Shown here: piece by piece, positions 36,238 through 45,433 of the stretch | Position numbering within the stretch: position 1 is the stretch's first letter | How the letters are laid out: each line of letters begins with the position of its first letter | NCBI GenBank assembly: GCA_963795555.1 | Contig: CAWCHZ010000002.1 | Span: 2,170,001-2,234,000 of the forward strand | Origin: CAWCHZ01 sp963795555 | GTDB lineage: Bacteria > Actinomycetota > Thermoleophilia > Solirubrobacterales > Solirubrobacteraceae | Reading direction: 5' to 3' | DNA: 64,000 nt | Notes under the pieces: generated by a model | The model's input: the letters and a program-made list of their open reading frames with translations, nothing else | Told to the model about the DNA's origin: nothing | Databases searched by the model: none | Translations under genes and position numbers: made by a program

Positions 36238-36845
36238 GCGGCGTCGCGCGCGATCGACGCGCCGCGGCTGGCGACCGGACCGGTCGGCATCCCGCCAAGG
36301 CACCGGCGCGGCTCGCCGGCCCGCTGCTGATCGAGCCCACGATCCACCGCGACGGGCGTGGCTTCTTCATCGAGACCTACCGCGAGCAGGCCTGCCGCGA
36401 GCTGGGCATCGATGTCAGCTTCGTGCAGGACAACCACTCGCGCTCGACGCGCGGCGTCGTGCGCGGGATGCACTTCCAGGTCGGCGCGGGGCAGGCCAAG
36501 CTGGTCCGCTGCGCGCGCGGCTCGATCTTCGACGTGCTCGTCGACCTGCGGCGCGGCTCGCCGACCCACGGGCGCTGGCAGGGCTGGCAGCTCGACGACG
36601 AGCGCCTGCGGGAGCTCTACTGCCCGGTCGGCTTCGCGCACGGCTTCTGCGTCCTGAGCGAGTGGGCCGACGTCGTCTACAAGTGCTCGAGCTACTACGA
36701 CCCTGAGCTCGAGCGCGGGATCGCCTTCGACGACCCCGACATCGGCATCGCGTGGCCGGCCGGCCTCGAGCTGCTCCCGTCGGCGCGCGACGCCGCCGCG
36801 CCCCGGCTGGCGCAGGTCGCCGCCGAGCTGCCGTTCGGCTGCTAG
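36234..36845 (+). CDS. rfbC: dTDP-4-dehydrorhamnose 3,5-epimerase (RmlC)
   Basis: A 203-residue cupin. RGVVRGMHFQVGAGQAKLVR carries the catalytic His, FDVLVDLRRGSPTHG the acidic partner, and LYCPVGFAHGFCVLSE the Tyr/pocket. ATG 36234 overlaps the preceding GT stop. It is a second RmlC-family member, distinct from the one at 26409. No rmlA, rmlB or rmlD is in the window, so a complete dTDP-rhamnose pathway cannot be read here. Confidence 0.85.
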   Translation: MSGVARDRRAAAGDRTGRHPAKAPARLAGPLLIEPTIHRDGRGFFIETYREQACRELGIDVSFVQDNHSRSTRGVVRGMHFQVGAGQAKLVRCARGSIFDVLVDLRRGSPTHGRWQGWQLDDERLRELYCPVGFAHGFCVLSEWADVVYKCSSYYDPELERGIAFDDPDIGIAWPAGLELLPSARDAAAPRLAQVAAELPFGC

Positions 36846-36856
36846 CTCTCAGCCGC

Positions 36857-36881
36857 GTGCCAGGCCTGCGGCGGCTGGCAC
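36857..36881. terminator. Hairpin between convergent genes
   Basis: GTGCCAG and CTGGCAC form a perfect 7-bp stem around an 11-base loop in the 62-bp convergent gap between rfbC and the DUF2142 gene. Confidence 0.4.
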
Positions 36882-36907
36882 AACGTCGAGCCTGTTGCGC
36901 GTTGACA

Positions 36908-38419
36908 TTACCCGTAGTAGCGCGAGACGGTCAGCAGCTGCGCGAGCAGGCCGTGGGCCATCGCCAGAACGACCAGCAGCGCGGCGGTCGCCGGCCCCCA
37001 GCGCCGCGGCACTCCGCGCGCGGCAAGTCCGATCAGGGCGCCGTAGAGCGCCAGCAGCGGAAGCAGGTAGCGGGCCTGCTCGAACAGGATGCCCTGCTTG
37101 CGCGGCCCGTAGCCGGCGATCGCGATCAGCACGAGCAGGCCGAGCATTGCGACGATGTAGCTGATCAGCTCAGGGGCGCGGCGGCGCAGCGCCTGACGGC
37201 TGCGGACGAGCGCGAGCGCGACCGCCGCGAGGATCGGCACCCACAGCGCCGCCGCGAACGTGTAGGCCCAGCTGGGGAAGCGATAGTCCAGCCAGCCAAA
37301 GACGCCAATGAAGCCCTTGAACCAGATGTCCCACAGGCCATAGCCGAAGTGCGTGCGCATCCATGGCATGTGAGGCAGGTAGAACTGCCACAGATACGAG
37401 AGGAACTCCCGGACGCTGTGCCCCTGGCCCGGAGCCGTCGTAGCGAGCTGATTCCCCGTCCACGCTGCGCGAGCCCAGCTCGTGCGGTTGAGGACCAGAT
37501 AGGCGCCCACCGGCAGCGCGGCGATCGCCGTTGCCGCGCCACCGGCGATCGCGCTCGCTCGCCCCGCGCCGCGGCGGGATTGGCGCACGATCAGCACCAG
37601 CAGGCCGATGGCGATACCGGGGAGCAGGCCAACGATCGTCACCTTGGAGACCGTGCCGAGCCCAGCCGCCAGGCCGATGCCAAGCGCCCGACGCGTGGTC
37701 AAACCGCGTCGGAACGCGCGTGCGAGCCCGAAGAACAGCGCCGCCGAGGCGGCGAACAGCGCCGCGTCATTGTTGACCCCGCTGGAGTCGAAAGCGAACA
37801 GCGGCTGGAATGCGACCGCCAGCGCGCCCGCCGTCCAGGCCCACGGCGTGCCCGGCAGCAGCTCGCGCAGGAACAGGTAGACGAACAGCACCGTCACACA
37901 GGCCAGCAGCACGGAGAGCAGCCGCATGGCGAACAGCCGGTCGAGCAGATCGCTGTGCGAGGCGAGCTTGTAGGGGATGACGCTCAACGCGTAGTAGAGC
38001 GGCGGGTTGTTGGTGGCGTTGCTCAGACCGCCCTGGCTCAGGCGCCCGAGTGGCTGGTTGAGCGTGCGCTCGATCGAGGTCGCCTGGAGTGTGGTCCACG
38101 GGGGACGGCCCTGGGGATTCTGGACCGCCCGGTTGAATTCGAGCGCGTTTAGCGCCGTGGTCTCCTCGGGGGAGAAGACGGCGCCCGGCGTGCTCGGGGG
38201 CGGCTTCCCGGTCTCGGCGAGATACTGGACGTAGGCGAAGTGCTGCGGCTCGTCGGGCACCTGGAAGGGTGGTACGAGCACAGCCCAGATCAGCACGTTG
38301 AGCGCGGCTGCGCCGACGCAAAGCCAGGCGCTGCGCGGCAGCCGGCCGACCGCGCGGCCGAGCGCGACCCTGCCAGCACGGGCGCGCGGCGCTCGTGCGC
38401 GGGCGCTCGTCACCGCCAC
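36908..38419 (-). CDS. DUF2142 multispanning membrane protein
   Basis: A 503-residue membrane protein with about 10-12 helices. VPPFQVPDEPQHFAYVQYLAETG near the N-terminus is the DUF2142 signature; members are GT-C-like membrane proteins of unknown donor. GTG 38419 is used; GTG 38413 is equally possible. Co-directional with the next two genes, which suggests a lipid-linked sugar pathway in which it transfers sugars at the outer face. Confidence 0.75.
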   Translation of the reverse strand: MAVTSARARAPRARAGRVALGRAVGRLPRSAWLCVGAAALNVLIWAVLVPPFQVPDEPQHFAYVQYLAETGKPPPSTPGAVFSPEETTALNALEFNRAVQNPQGRPPWTTLQATSIERTLNQPLGRLSQGGLSNATNNPPLYYALSVIPYKLASHSDLLDRLFAMRLLSVLLACVTVLFVYLFLRELLPGTPWAWTAGALAVAFQPLFAFDSSGVNNDAALFAASAALFFGLARAFRRGLTTRRALGIGLAAGLGTVSKVTIVGLLPGIAIGLLVLIVRQSRRGAGRASAIAGGAATAIAALPVGAYLVLNRTSWARAAWTGNQLATTAPGQGHSVREFLSYLWQFYLPHMPWMRTHFGYGLWDIWFKGFIGVFGWLDYRFPSWAYTFAAALWVPILAAVALALVRSRQALRRRAPELISYIVAMLGLLVLIAIAGYGPRKQGILFEQARYLLPLLALYGALIGLAARGVPRRWGPATAALLVVLAMAHGLLAQLLTVSRYYG

Positions 38420-38468
38420 GCGACCACTCCGCTCGCCATCAAAGGCGTCTGCGGCGCGAGCGTTGCCA

Positions 38469-39113
38469 TCAGCGCCAGCTGCGCCTCAGGATCGCCGACA
38501 GGCCAAGCCCCCACGCACCCAGGAGCGCGACAATCGCGCCCCAGAACGTCCAGCTGCCGAGCAGGTCCGCCTTGGCGACGCCGAAGCGTTGGGCGATCGT
38601 CGGGATCAGCGACCACCATGACTCGCTGCCCCGCCGCATGTAGCTGATCTGGACCGTTCCGGTCTGCTCGGTCTGGCCGATCGTGGTGCTCGGCGTGGGT
38701 GGGCCTGCCAGGCCGGCAAGCGCCAGCGGCCCCGGCCCCCGGTTGGCGATGCAGACTGTCGCATCAGGCACGGCCCGCGTCACGCGGGCAACCGGGACGG
38801 TCAGATAGCCGTCGCGCTGCCCCGCGCCGACCTGCCCGCTGCCGACCAGCTGTCGGCCGCTGCGGATCGTCAGCTCATACGGCCCTCCAGGGTGGCCGTA
38901 GACGCCGATGAAGATCCGCAGGCTGGCGGTGTCGGGCGGGACCAGCTCGCCGCGCTGGCAGAGCCGTTGGCCGGGCGCAACGGTGCTGATGTAGGAGCCG
39001 AGCAAGACCGAGTTGGTGCCGGCCATCCGTGGAGCCGATTGCGACAACAGCACCACGACGACGATGGCCAGCAGCGTCAGCGCACCGGCAACGGCGACCC
39101 GCGCCGCCGTCAT
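38469..39113 (-). CDS. Membrane-anchored protein of unknown function
   Basis: A 214-residue protein with an N-terminal helix near residues 5-24, a beta-rich extracytoplasmic domain of about 150 residues, and a C-terminal helix (WGAIVALLGAWGLGLSAIL). No family is recognised. ATG 39113 overlaps the stop of the DPM1-like gene (ATGA), so its expression is tied to it. It might be an accessory of the neighbouring membrane glycosyltransferases. Confidence 0.6.
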   Translation of the reverse strand: MTAARVAVAGALTLLAIVVVVLLSQSAPRMAGTNSVLLGSYISTVAPGQRLCQRGELVPPDTASLRIFIGVYGHPGGPYELTIRSGRQLVGSGQVGAGQRDGYLTVPVARVTRAVPDATVCIANRGPGPLALAGLAGPPTPSTTIGQTEQTGTVQISYMRRGSESWWSLIPTIAQRFGVAKADLLGSWTFWGAIVALLGAWGLGLSAILRRSWR

Positions 39114-40294
39114 TCGTAGCTTCGGCGCAGGCCCAGGATGCTGAGCAAGAACGACGAGAAGAAGATCTGGATGCCGACGATTATCAGCGCCGCGGCGAGG
39201 ATCGCGAGGCGCTCCTCGCGCAGCTCGCCGAAGCCGCGGTGGACCCAGATGCCAACGATCGTCCCGCCCATCACCAGGCCGGTCAGCGCGATCAAGCCGC
39301 CGACGGCCAGCCCGTGCTCGAGCCTGAAGCGCGCCCGCATGCGATCGAACCAGCGGTCGCGCTCGTTCATGAAGTACGTCCCGTAGGCGTGTGCGCAGAG
39401 CCCGAGCGCCAGCACCTGCGAGCCGACGATCATCAGCAGCGCGCCGACGATCATCGAGTGCAGCTGCCACGTCCGCCCGAAGATGTCGACCTGGGCGAGC
39501 ACCGCGAGCGCGACGAGCGTGCCGATCCCGGCGAGCGCCGCGCCGGGCAGGATGAACAGGTAGGTCGGGCTGTGAACTAGCAGGAAGCGCAGGTGGCGCC
39601 AGCCATCGCGAAAGCTCGACAGCTTGGACTCGCCCTCGCGGGCGTGGTACTGGATCGGGAACTGGCGGATCTGCAGGTTCTGCTTGGCCGCGCGGATGAC
39701 CATCTCCGATGCGAACTCCATCCCGCTGGCGCGCAGGTCGAGCTGTGGCAGCACGTCCCGGCGCACGGCGCGCATCCCGCAGTGGGCATCGTTGACGCCG
39801 GTGCGGAAGAAGAGGTTGAGGATCCCGGTCAGGATCGGGTTGCCGACGTAGCGGTGCAGCCATGGCATCGCGCCGGGGTGGATGTTGTCCATCCGGTCGC
39901 CGATGACCATCTCCGCGCCCTGCTCGAGATGCTCCACGAAGCGTGGGATCTCGCCGAAGTCGTAGGTCATGTCGGCGTCGGCCATCACGATGTAGCGCCC
40001 GCGCGCGGCCGCGAAGCCGGCCAGGTAGGCGCTGCCATAGCCACGACGCAGCTCATGGATCACGCGCGCGCCGGCGGCGCGGGCGAGCTCGTCGCTGCCG
40101 TCGGTCGAGCCGTTGTCGGCCACCACGACCTCGCCGGCGATGCCCTGCTCATGCATCACGCGCAGCGCGGCTGCCACGCAGGCGCTGATGCTCTCGGCCT
40201 CGTTGAGGCAGGGAATGACGACCGAGACGACGGGCTGCTCGCCGTCGCGAACGGCGCTGGGTATGGCGACGGGTTGCTCTCGGACGGTGGTCAT
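39110..40294 (-). CDS. DPM1-like family 2 glycosyltransferase with membrane anchor
   Basis: A 394-residue enzyme likely loading a sugar onto undecaprenyl phosphate. The GT2 part has VVIPCLNEAESISACV, ADNGSTDGSDELA, RRGYGSAYLAGF and MADADMTYDFGEIP. Four C-terminal helices follow residue about 255. ATG 40294 begins just before the fold; the longer frame upstream is low-complexity. It is first of a three-gene leftward unit that includes a DUF2142 protein. Confidence 0.85.
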   Translation of the reverse strand: MTTVREQPVAIPSAVRDGEQPVVSVVIPCLNEAESISACVAAALRVMHEQGIAGEVVVADNGSTDGSDELARAAGARVIHELRRGYGSAYLAGFAAARGRYIVMADADMTYDFGEIPRFVEHLEQGAEMVIGDRMDNIHPGAMPWLHRYVGNPILTGILNLFFRTGVNDAHCGMRAVRRDVLPQLDLRASGMEFASEMVIRAAKQNLQIRQFPIQYHAREGESKLSSFRDGWRHLRFLLVHSPTYLFILPGAALAGIGTLVALAVLAQVDIFGRTWQLHSMIVGALLMIVGSQVLALGLCAHAYGTYFMNERDRWFDRMRARFRLEHGLAVGGLIALTGLVMGGTIVGIWVHRGFGELREERLAILAAALIIVGIQIFFSSFLLSILGLRRSYE

Positions 40295-40457
40295 GCCGCG
40301 ATCGGCGCGGAGCCTCCTCGTCCCCGGGGGTTGGACGCTCCCGACACAAGAGAACGCGTGAGAGCGCGGGAAGTCTCGCGCGAGCGGCCATCGTAGCGGA
40401 GCGGTCGGCGCCGAGTCAGCACGTCGCGTCGGCGAGGTCTGCGAGGCTGCAGCCGCG

Positions 40458-41705
40458 ATGCGCGTCTGCATGATCTACGACTGCCTCTACCCGTATTCGA
40501 TCGGCGGTGGCGAGCGCTGGTACCGCAACCTCGCCGAGCGTCTCGCCGCCGAGGGTCATGAGGTCACCTACGTGACGATGCGCCAGTGGGACCGCGGTCG
40601 CGGGGCGCAGGTGCCGGGGGTGCGGGTGCGGGCCGTCGCGCCGCGCATGGCGCTCTACGTCGGCGGGCGCCGGCGGATCGCGCCGCCGCTGGTGTTCGGG
40701 CTGGGCGTGCTCTGGCACCTGCTGCGCCGCGGCGGGGACTACGACGTCGTCCACACCTCCGCCTTCCCGTATTTCTCGCTGCTGGCGGCCGCCGCGCTGC
40801 GTCCCCTGCGTGGCTATCGGCTCGTCGTCGACTGGCTCGAGGTCTGGACGCCCGACTACTGGCGCGAGTATCTCGGTCCGCTCGGCGGGCGCATCGGGAT
40901 GGCCGTTCAGCGCCGCTGCATCCGCACGCGTCAACGAGCGTTCGTGCTCTCACACCTGCACGCTCGGCGGCTCCGCGACGAGGGCCTGCGCGGCGAGGGC
41001 CCGCGCGGCGAAGGGCCCCGCGACAAGGGTCCGCGCGGCGAGGCGACGGTGCTCGCCGGGCTCTACGCCGGCCCAGCCCAGCGCCCGACGCCCAAGCCCG
41101 CCGAGCCGGTTGTCGTCTTCGCGGGACGCCACATCCCCGAGAAGCGCGTTGGCGCGCTGGTCGAGGCGATCGCGTGCCTACGGGCCGAGCAGCCCGCCGG
41201 GCAGCAGTCTGGCACGGCGCTAGCCAGCGGCGGCGAGCCACCGGAGCTGCGCTGCGACATCTACGGCGACGGCCCCGACCGGCCCGAGGTCGAACGGCTG
41301 GTCGGGCTGCACGGGCTTGGCGATGTGGTCAGCGTCCACGGCTTCGTCGCCGAGGGCGTCGTCGACCGGGCGCTCGAGCATGCGCTGTGCATGGTGCTGC
41401 CCAGCCGCCGCGAGGGCTACGGGCTCGTCGTCATCGAGGCCGCCGCACGCGGGACTCCCAGCGTCGTCGTCGCCGATCCCGATAACGCCGCCACCGAGCT
41501 CGTCGAAGATGACCACAACGGCTTCATCGCCGCATCGGCGAGCCCACAGGACATCGCCGCGGCGATCCGGCGCGTGCAGGCCGCGGGGCCGGCACTGCGC
41601 GAGCGCACGGCCGACTGGTTCGCCGTCAACGCCCGGCGGCTGTCGCTGGGCTCATCGCTCGACCTCGTCGCGCGGGCGTACGCCGAGCTGGGGCCCCGGC
41701 GCTGA
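40458..41705 (+). CDS. Family 4 glycosyltransferase with tandem-repeat linker
   Basis: A 415-residue GT-B enzyme. MRVCMIYDCLYPYSIGGGER opens the acceptor domain; VFAGRHIPEKRVGALVEA opens the donor domain, which ends with PSRREGYGLVVIEAAARGTPSVV (E-x7-E). Residues 172-196, between the domains, are five 5-residue repeats of the type (L/P)R(G/D)(E/K)G encoded by a 15-bp tandem array. ATG 40458. It is divergent from the DPM1-like gene. Confidence 0.85.
   Translation: MRVCMIYDCLYPYSIGGGERWYRNLAERLAAEGHEVTYVTMRQWDRGRGAQVPGVRVRAVAPRMALYVGGRRRIAPPLVFGLGVLWHLLRRGGDYDVVHTSAFPYFSLLAAAALRPLRGYRLVVDWLEVWTPDYWREYLGPLGGRIGMAVQRRCIRTRQRAFVLSHLHARRLRDEGLRGEGPRGEGPRDKGPRGEATVLAGLYAGPAQRPTPKPAEPVVVFAGRHIPEKRVGALVEAIACLRAEQPAGQQSGTALASGGEPPELRCDIYGDGPDRPEVERLVGLHGLGDVVSVHGFVAEGVVDRALEHALCMVLPSRREGYGLVVIEAAARGTPSVVVADPDNAATELVEDDHNGFIAASASPQDIAAAIRRVQAAGPALRERTADWFAVNARRLSLGSSLDLVARAYAELGPRR
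40971..41045 (+). repeat. Five 15-bp tandem repeats inside a GT4 gene
   Basis: Five consecutive 15-bp units of the form (C/T)(T/C)GCGCGGCGAGGGC with few changes; the array is in frame and encodes charged linker pentapeptides. Confidence 0.8.
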
Positions 41706-41769
41706 TCAGAGTGGCTGCAGGAACTCGCCACGGGACACGCGACGAGGCGCCCGCGCCAGTCAGGCTGCG

Positions 41770-43179
41770 CTAGTCGAGGATCGCCGCGACGCGCCGCTCG
41801 AGCGCACCGCCAACCGCCTCGCGCACCGGCCCAGCGGCGAAGCGCTCGACGAGCGTCTGGAGGAAGCCGTCGATGATCAGCCGCGTCGCCTGCGGGCGCG
41901 GCAGGCCGTGGGCCATCAGGTAGTGGACCTGCTCGCGGTCGATCTGGGCGACCGCGGCGGCGTGCGTGCAGCGCACGTCGTTGGCCTCGATCTCCAACCC
42001 TGGGATCGCGTCGGCGTGGGCGCGCTTGGAGAGCAGCAGGTTGCGGCTCTCCTGGAAGGCGTCGGTCTGCTGCGCGCCGGGGTCGACGCGGATCATCCCG
42101 CGCCAGACGGCCGTCGAGCGGTCGAACAGCAGCCCGCGGAAGGCGAGGTCAGACGTCGTGCGCGGCGCGGCGTGCTCCTGGGTGGTGTCGAAGTCCAGGT
42201 GCTGACGGCCATGTCCGACGTAGGCGCCGGTGACGCGTGCCTGGGAGCCGGCGCCGGCGAGCTTGGTCTCCATGCGAACCTTGCCGCGGGCTGAGCCGAA
42301 GCCCAGCGCTGCCCAGTCCAGCGAGCCGTCGGGACCGACCTCGGCGCGCTGGCTGCCGAACACCCAGCTGCGCTCCGAGAGGCCCTGGCCGTTGACGTAG
42401 CGCAGGTGGGCGTTGGGGCCGATCGACAGCTCGACGACGGTGTTGAAGAGGCTCGCCGGGCCGCTGCCCCGAGGGGCCGCGCCATTGTCCTCGGCGGCCG
42501 CGCGGTTGGCCGCCGCGGCGCCATCGCTGCCGGCCGTGTCGACGTACTGCTCCCAGATCTCCGCCTCGGCGCCCTCCTCGAGCACGATGAGCGTGCGCCA
42601 GTTGACGGCGGCGCCGTCGGCGTCCTGGATCGCCGTGATCAGGATCGGAACCTCCAGCCGGACGCCGCGCGGCACGTAGACGAACGCCCCACCGACCCAG
42701 GCGGCCTCGTTGCGCGCGACGAAGGGATCCTCGGCGGTCACGATCGAGCCCAGATGCGCGCGCACCAGGTCGGGATGACGCTCGACGGCCAGCGACAGCG
42801 GCATGACCAGCGGCGCGGTCGGCGTCGCCTCAGCCGCATTCATGTCCGCGCCAGTCGCGTTCGTGTCCGCGTCAGCCGCGCCCGCCGGCGCGTCTGCGCC
42901 CACGCCAGCCGTGCCGTCCAGCGCCAGCGCATCGACCTGCTCCAGCGCGAGCGCACCGGGCACGGCCTCGAACAGCCGCGCGGCACGCTCGATGCAGCTG
43001 GCGTCACCGCCGTCGGCGGGGACGAAGGCGTCGAGCTCCAGGCCGGCGAGATCGGTGAACTCCCAGCCCGCGGTGCGCGTCGTCGGCAGCTCCAGCGTCG
43101 CGCTGAGCTGCGCGCCGCGGCGGCGGCGCTCGCTCAACCAATCGGGCTCGTGCGTGGCCGGCAGCGTGGCCTCAGCCAA
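41770..43179 (-). CDS. sufD: SufD, Fe-S cluster scaffold subunit
   Basis: A 469-residue subunit of the SufBC2D assembly complex. The C-terminal beta-helix region shows FVYVPRGVRLEVPI, RTTSDLAFRGLLFDRSTAVWRG, and ANDVRCTHAAAVAQIDREQVHYLMAHGL. Two Ala/Asp-rich low-complexity insertions (about residues 93-120 and 218-245) lengthen it relative to typical SufD. GTG/ATG 43179 overlaps the sufB stop by eight bases. Confidence 0.9.
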   Translation of the reverse strand: MAEATLPATHEPDWLSERRRRGAQLSATLELPTTRTAGWEFTDLAGLELDAFVPADGGDASCIERAARLFEAVPGALALEQVDALALDGTAGVGADAPAGAADADTNATGADMNAAEATPTAPLVMPLSLAVERHPDLVRAHLGSIVTAEDPFVARNEAAWVGGAFVYVPRGVRLEVPILITAIQDADGAAVNWRTLIVLEEGAEAEIWEQYVDTAGSDGAAAANRAAAEDNGAAPRGSGPASLFNTVVELSIGPNAHLRYVNGQGLSERSWVFGSQRAEVGPDGSLDWAALGFGSARGKVRMETKLAGAGSQARVTGAYVGHGRQHLDFDTTQEHAAPRTTSDLAFRGLLFDRSTAVWRGMIRVDPGAQQTDAFQESRNLLLSKRAHADAIPGLEIEANDVRCTHAAAVAQIDREQVHYLMAHGLPRPQATRLIIDGFLQTLVERFAAGPVREAVGGALERRVAAILD

Positions 43180-44605
43180 TGCTGCCTTCCATCTGCAGCT
43201 CGATCAGCCGGTTCATCTCGACGGCGTACTCCATCGGCAGCTCCTTGACGATCGGCTCGATGAAGCCATTGACGATCAGCTTGGAGGCCTCGTCCTCGGG
43301 CAGGCCGTGGGACATCAGGTAGAAGAGCTGCTCCTCGCCGACCTTCGAGACGGTCGCCTCGTGGGCGACGTTGACGTCGTCCTCGCCGATCCGGATCGTC
43401 GGATAGGTGTCCGAGCGGGAGTCCTCGTCGAGCAGCAGCGCGTCGCAGACGACCTTCGAGTGCGACCCGGTTGCGCCCTTGGCGATCTCCAGCAGCCCGC
43501 GGTAGCTCGAGCGCCCGCCGTCCTTGGAGATCGACTTGGCGAAGATGTTCGACGTCGTCCTGGGTGCGACGTGAACGATCTTGCCGCCAGCGTCCTGGTG
43601 CTGGCCGTTGCCGGCGAAGGCGATCGAGAGGATCTCGCCGTGGGCTTCCTCGCCCATCAGGTAGACCGAGGGATACTTCATCGTCAGCTTGGAGCCGAGG
43701 TTGCAGTCCACCCACTCGACCGTCGCGTGCGCCTGGGCGATGGCACGCTTGGTGACGAGGTTGTAGACGTTGGTCGACCAGTTCTGCACGGTCGTGTAGC
43801 GGATCCGCGCCCCCGGCTTGGCGAGCAGCTCGACGACCGCTGAGTGCAGCGAGTCCGACGAGTAGGTCGGCGCGGTGCAACCCTCGACGTAGTGCACGTA
43901 GGAGCCCTCGTCGGCGATGATCAGCGTGCGCTCGAACTGGCCCATGTTCTCCGTGTTGATGCGGAAGTAGGCCTGCAGCGGCAGCTCGACGTGGACGCCC
44001 GGTGGCACGTAGACGAACGAGCCGCCCGACCAGACGGCGGAGTTCAGCGCGGCGAGCTTGTTGTCGTTGGGCGGGATGATCGTGGCGAAGTGCTCGCGCA
44101 CGAGCTCCTCGTGCTCGCGCAGCGCGCTGTCCATGTCGAGGAAGATCACGCCCTGGCGCTCGAGGTCCTCGCGCACCTGGTGGTACACCACTTCAGACTC
44201 GTACTGCGCGCCCACGCCGGAGAGGAACTTGCGCTCGGCCTCGGGGATGCCGAGCCGGTCGAACGTCCGCTTGACGTCGTCGGGCACGTCGTCCCAGCTG
44301 CGCTCGGCGCGCTCGGAGGCGCGCACGAAGTAGTGGATGTTGTCGAAGTCGACCTCGGCGAGCTTGGGCGAGCCCCAGGTCGGCATCGGCCGCGCGAGGA
44401 AGTGGTCGAGCGCCTTGAGGCGGAAATCGCGCATCCACTGCGGCTCGGACTTGAACTCCGAGATCTTCTCGACGATCTCGCGGGTGAGCCCCTTGGGCGC
44501 CTTGTAGAGGTAGTTCTCGGCGTCGTGGAAGCCGAAGCGCTCGGTGTAGTCGGCGTTGATGCCGGCCAGCTCGCGCTGCTCGGTGAGCGTCTCGGGCGTC
44601 GCCAT
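43172..44605 (-). CDS. sufB: SufB, Fe-S cluster scaffold subunit
   Basis: A 477-residue core scaffold on which the cluster forms. FVYVPPGVHVELPLQAYFRINTENMGQFERTLI, YVEGCTAPTY and APRTTSNIFAKSISKDGGRSSYRG are nearly invariant SufB blocks, as is ENDVNVAHEATVSKVGEEQLFYLMSHGL-like EDDVNVAHEA. ATG 44605 is two bases from the Rieske stop, so the genes are tightly coupled. Confidence 0.95.
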   Translation of the reverse strand: MATPETLTEQRELAGINADYTERFGFHDAENYLYKAPKGLTREIVEKISEFKSEPQWMRDFRLKALDHFLARPMPTWGSPKLAEVDFDNIHYFVRASERAERSWDDVPDDVKRTFDRLGIPEAERKFLSGVGAQYESEVVYHQVREDLERQGVIFLDMDSALREHEELVREHFATIIPPNDNKLAALNSAVWSGGSFVYVPPGVHVELPLQAYFRINTENMGQFERTLIIADEGSYVHYVEGCTAPTYSSDSLHSAVVELLAKPGARIRYTTVQNWSTNVYNLVTKRAIAQAHATVEWVDCNLGSKLTMKYPSVYLMGEEAHGEILSIAFAGNGQHQDAGGKIVHVAPRTTSNIFAKSISKDGGRSSYRGLLEIAKGATGSHSKVVCDALLLDEDSRSDTYPTIRIGEDDVNVAHEATVSKVGEEQLFYLMSHGLPEDEASKLIVNGFIEPIVKELPMEYAVEMNRLIELQMEGSIG

Positions 44606-44606
44606 G

Positions 44607-44942
44607 TCAGTCCACCTCCAGCTTGATCATGCCGTCCTCGACGAGGACGGGGAAGGTCTCGACCGGCACATAGGCCGGCAGTGTCCGGGGGGAGCCGCTG
44701 CGCAGGTCGAACAGCGAGCCGTGCCGCGGGCACTCGACGGTGCAGGCCGCCTCGTCGAAGGGCCCCTCGGCGAGCGGGCCGTCGTCGTGCGAGCAGCGAT
44801 CCTCGATCGCGTACAGCGTGCCGGCGCAGTTGAAGACGCCGATCTCGAGGTCGCCCGCCTGCACGATGCGACGCTCTCCGGGCGGCAGCTCGGCGAGGGG
44901 GCAGACGTCTACGGTCTGGGAGGTCAAGTCCGACTTCGCCAC
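44607..44942 (-). CDS. Rieske-type [2Fe-2S] ferredoxin in the suf operon
   Basis: A 111-residue Rieske ferredoxin. The cluster ligands are C50-x-H52 and C71-x2-H74 (CSHDDG, CPRHGS). It resembles the non-heme Rieske ferredoxins that sit in actinobacterial suf operons and may donate electrons for cluster assembly. GTG 44942 overlaps the sufU stop by one base. Confidence 0.85.
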   Translation of the reverse strand: MAKSDLTSQTVDVCPLAELPPGERRIVQAGDLEIGVFNCAGTLYAIEDRCSHDDGPLAEGPFDEAACTVECPRHGSLFDLRSGSPRTLPAYVPVETFPVLVEDGMIKLEVD

Positions 44943-45361
44943 TAGGATTTCATTGTAACGGAGTCGGACGTGCCGTCGTCGGGCCAGGCGACGGCGGCAC
45001 CCAGGCCGGCGCTCTTGACGACCTTGAGCGAGAGCATCGCGCACTTCATGCGTGTCGCGGAGATCGGGATTCCGAGCAGGTCCAGCACGAAGTCGCGGTC
45101 CAGCGCCATGACCTCCTCGATCGTCTTGCCCTTGATCTCGTCGGTGAGCATCGACGCCGCGGCCTGCGAGATCGCGCAGCCCTGGCCGCTGAAGCGCACA
45201 TCCTCGACGCGACCGTCATCGACCTGGAGCTGGATCTGCAGCTCGTCGCCGCAGAGCGGGTTGGAGTCCGCGAACTGCAGGTCGGGCTCCGGCAGCTCGC
45301 CGAAGTTGTGCGGATGCTTGTAGTGCTCGAGGATGTACTCGCGGTAGAGCTCGTCGTCCAT
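44942..45361 (-). CDS. sufU: SufU, zinc-dependent sulfur-transfer protein
   Basis: A 139-residue SufU/IscU-like protein. The three conserved cysteines are C37 (NPLCGD), C62 (SGQGCAIS) and C107 (RMKCAML), with D39. In Gram-positive bacteria SufU takes persulfide from SufS and passes it to SufBCD. The region before C107 is short compared with Bacillus SufU. No sufS is in the window. Confidence 0.88.
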   Translation of the reverse strand: MDDELYREYILEHYKHPHNFGELPEPDLQFADSNPLCGDELQIQLQVDDGRVEDVRFSGQGCAISQAAASMLTDEIKGKTIEEVMALDRDFVLDLLGIPISATRMKCAMLSLKVVKSAGLGAAVAWPDDGTSDSVTMKS

Positions 45362-45433
45362 CGCTCACGCCAGCTGTCGTAGCCGTGCCATCGTGCCGTA
45401 GCCCCGCGTTACCCTGCGTCGCCTCACCGGCCG

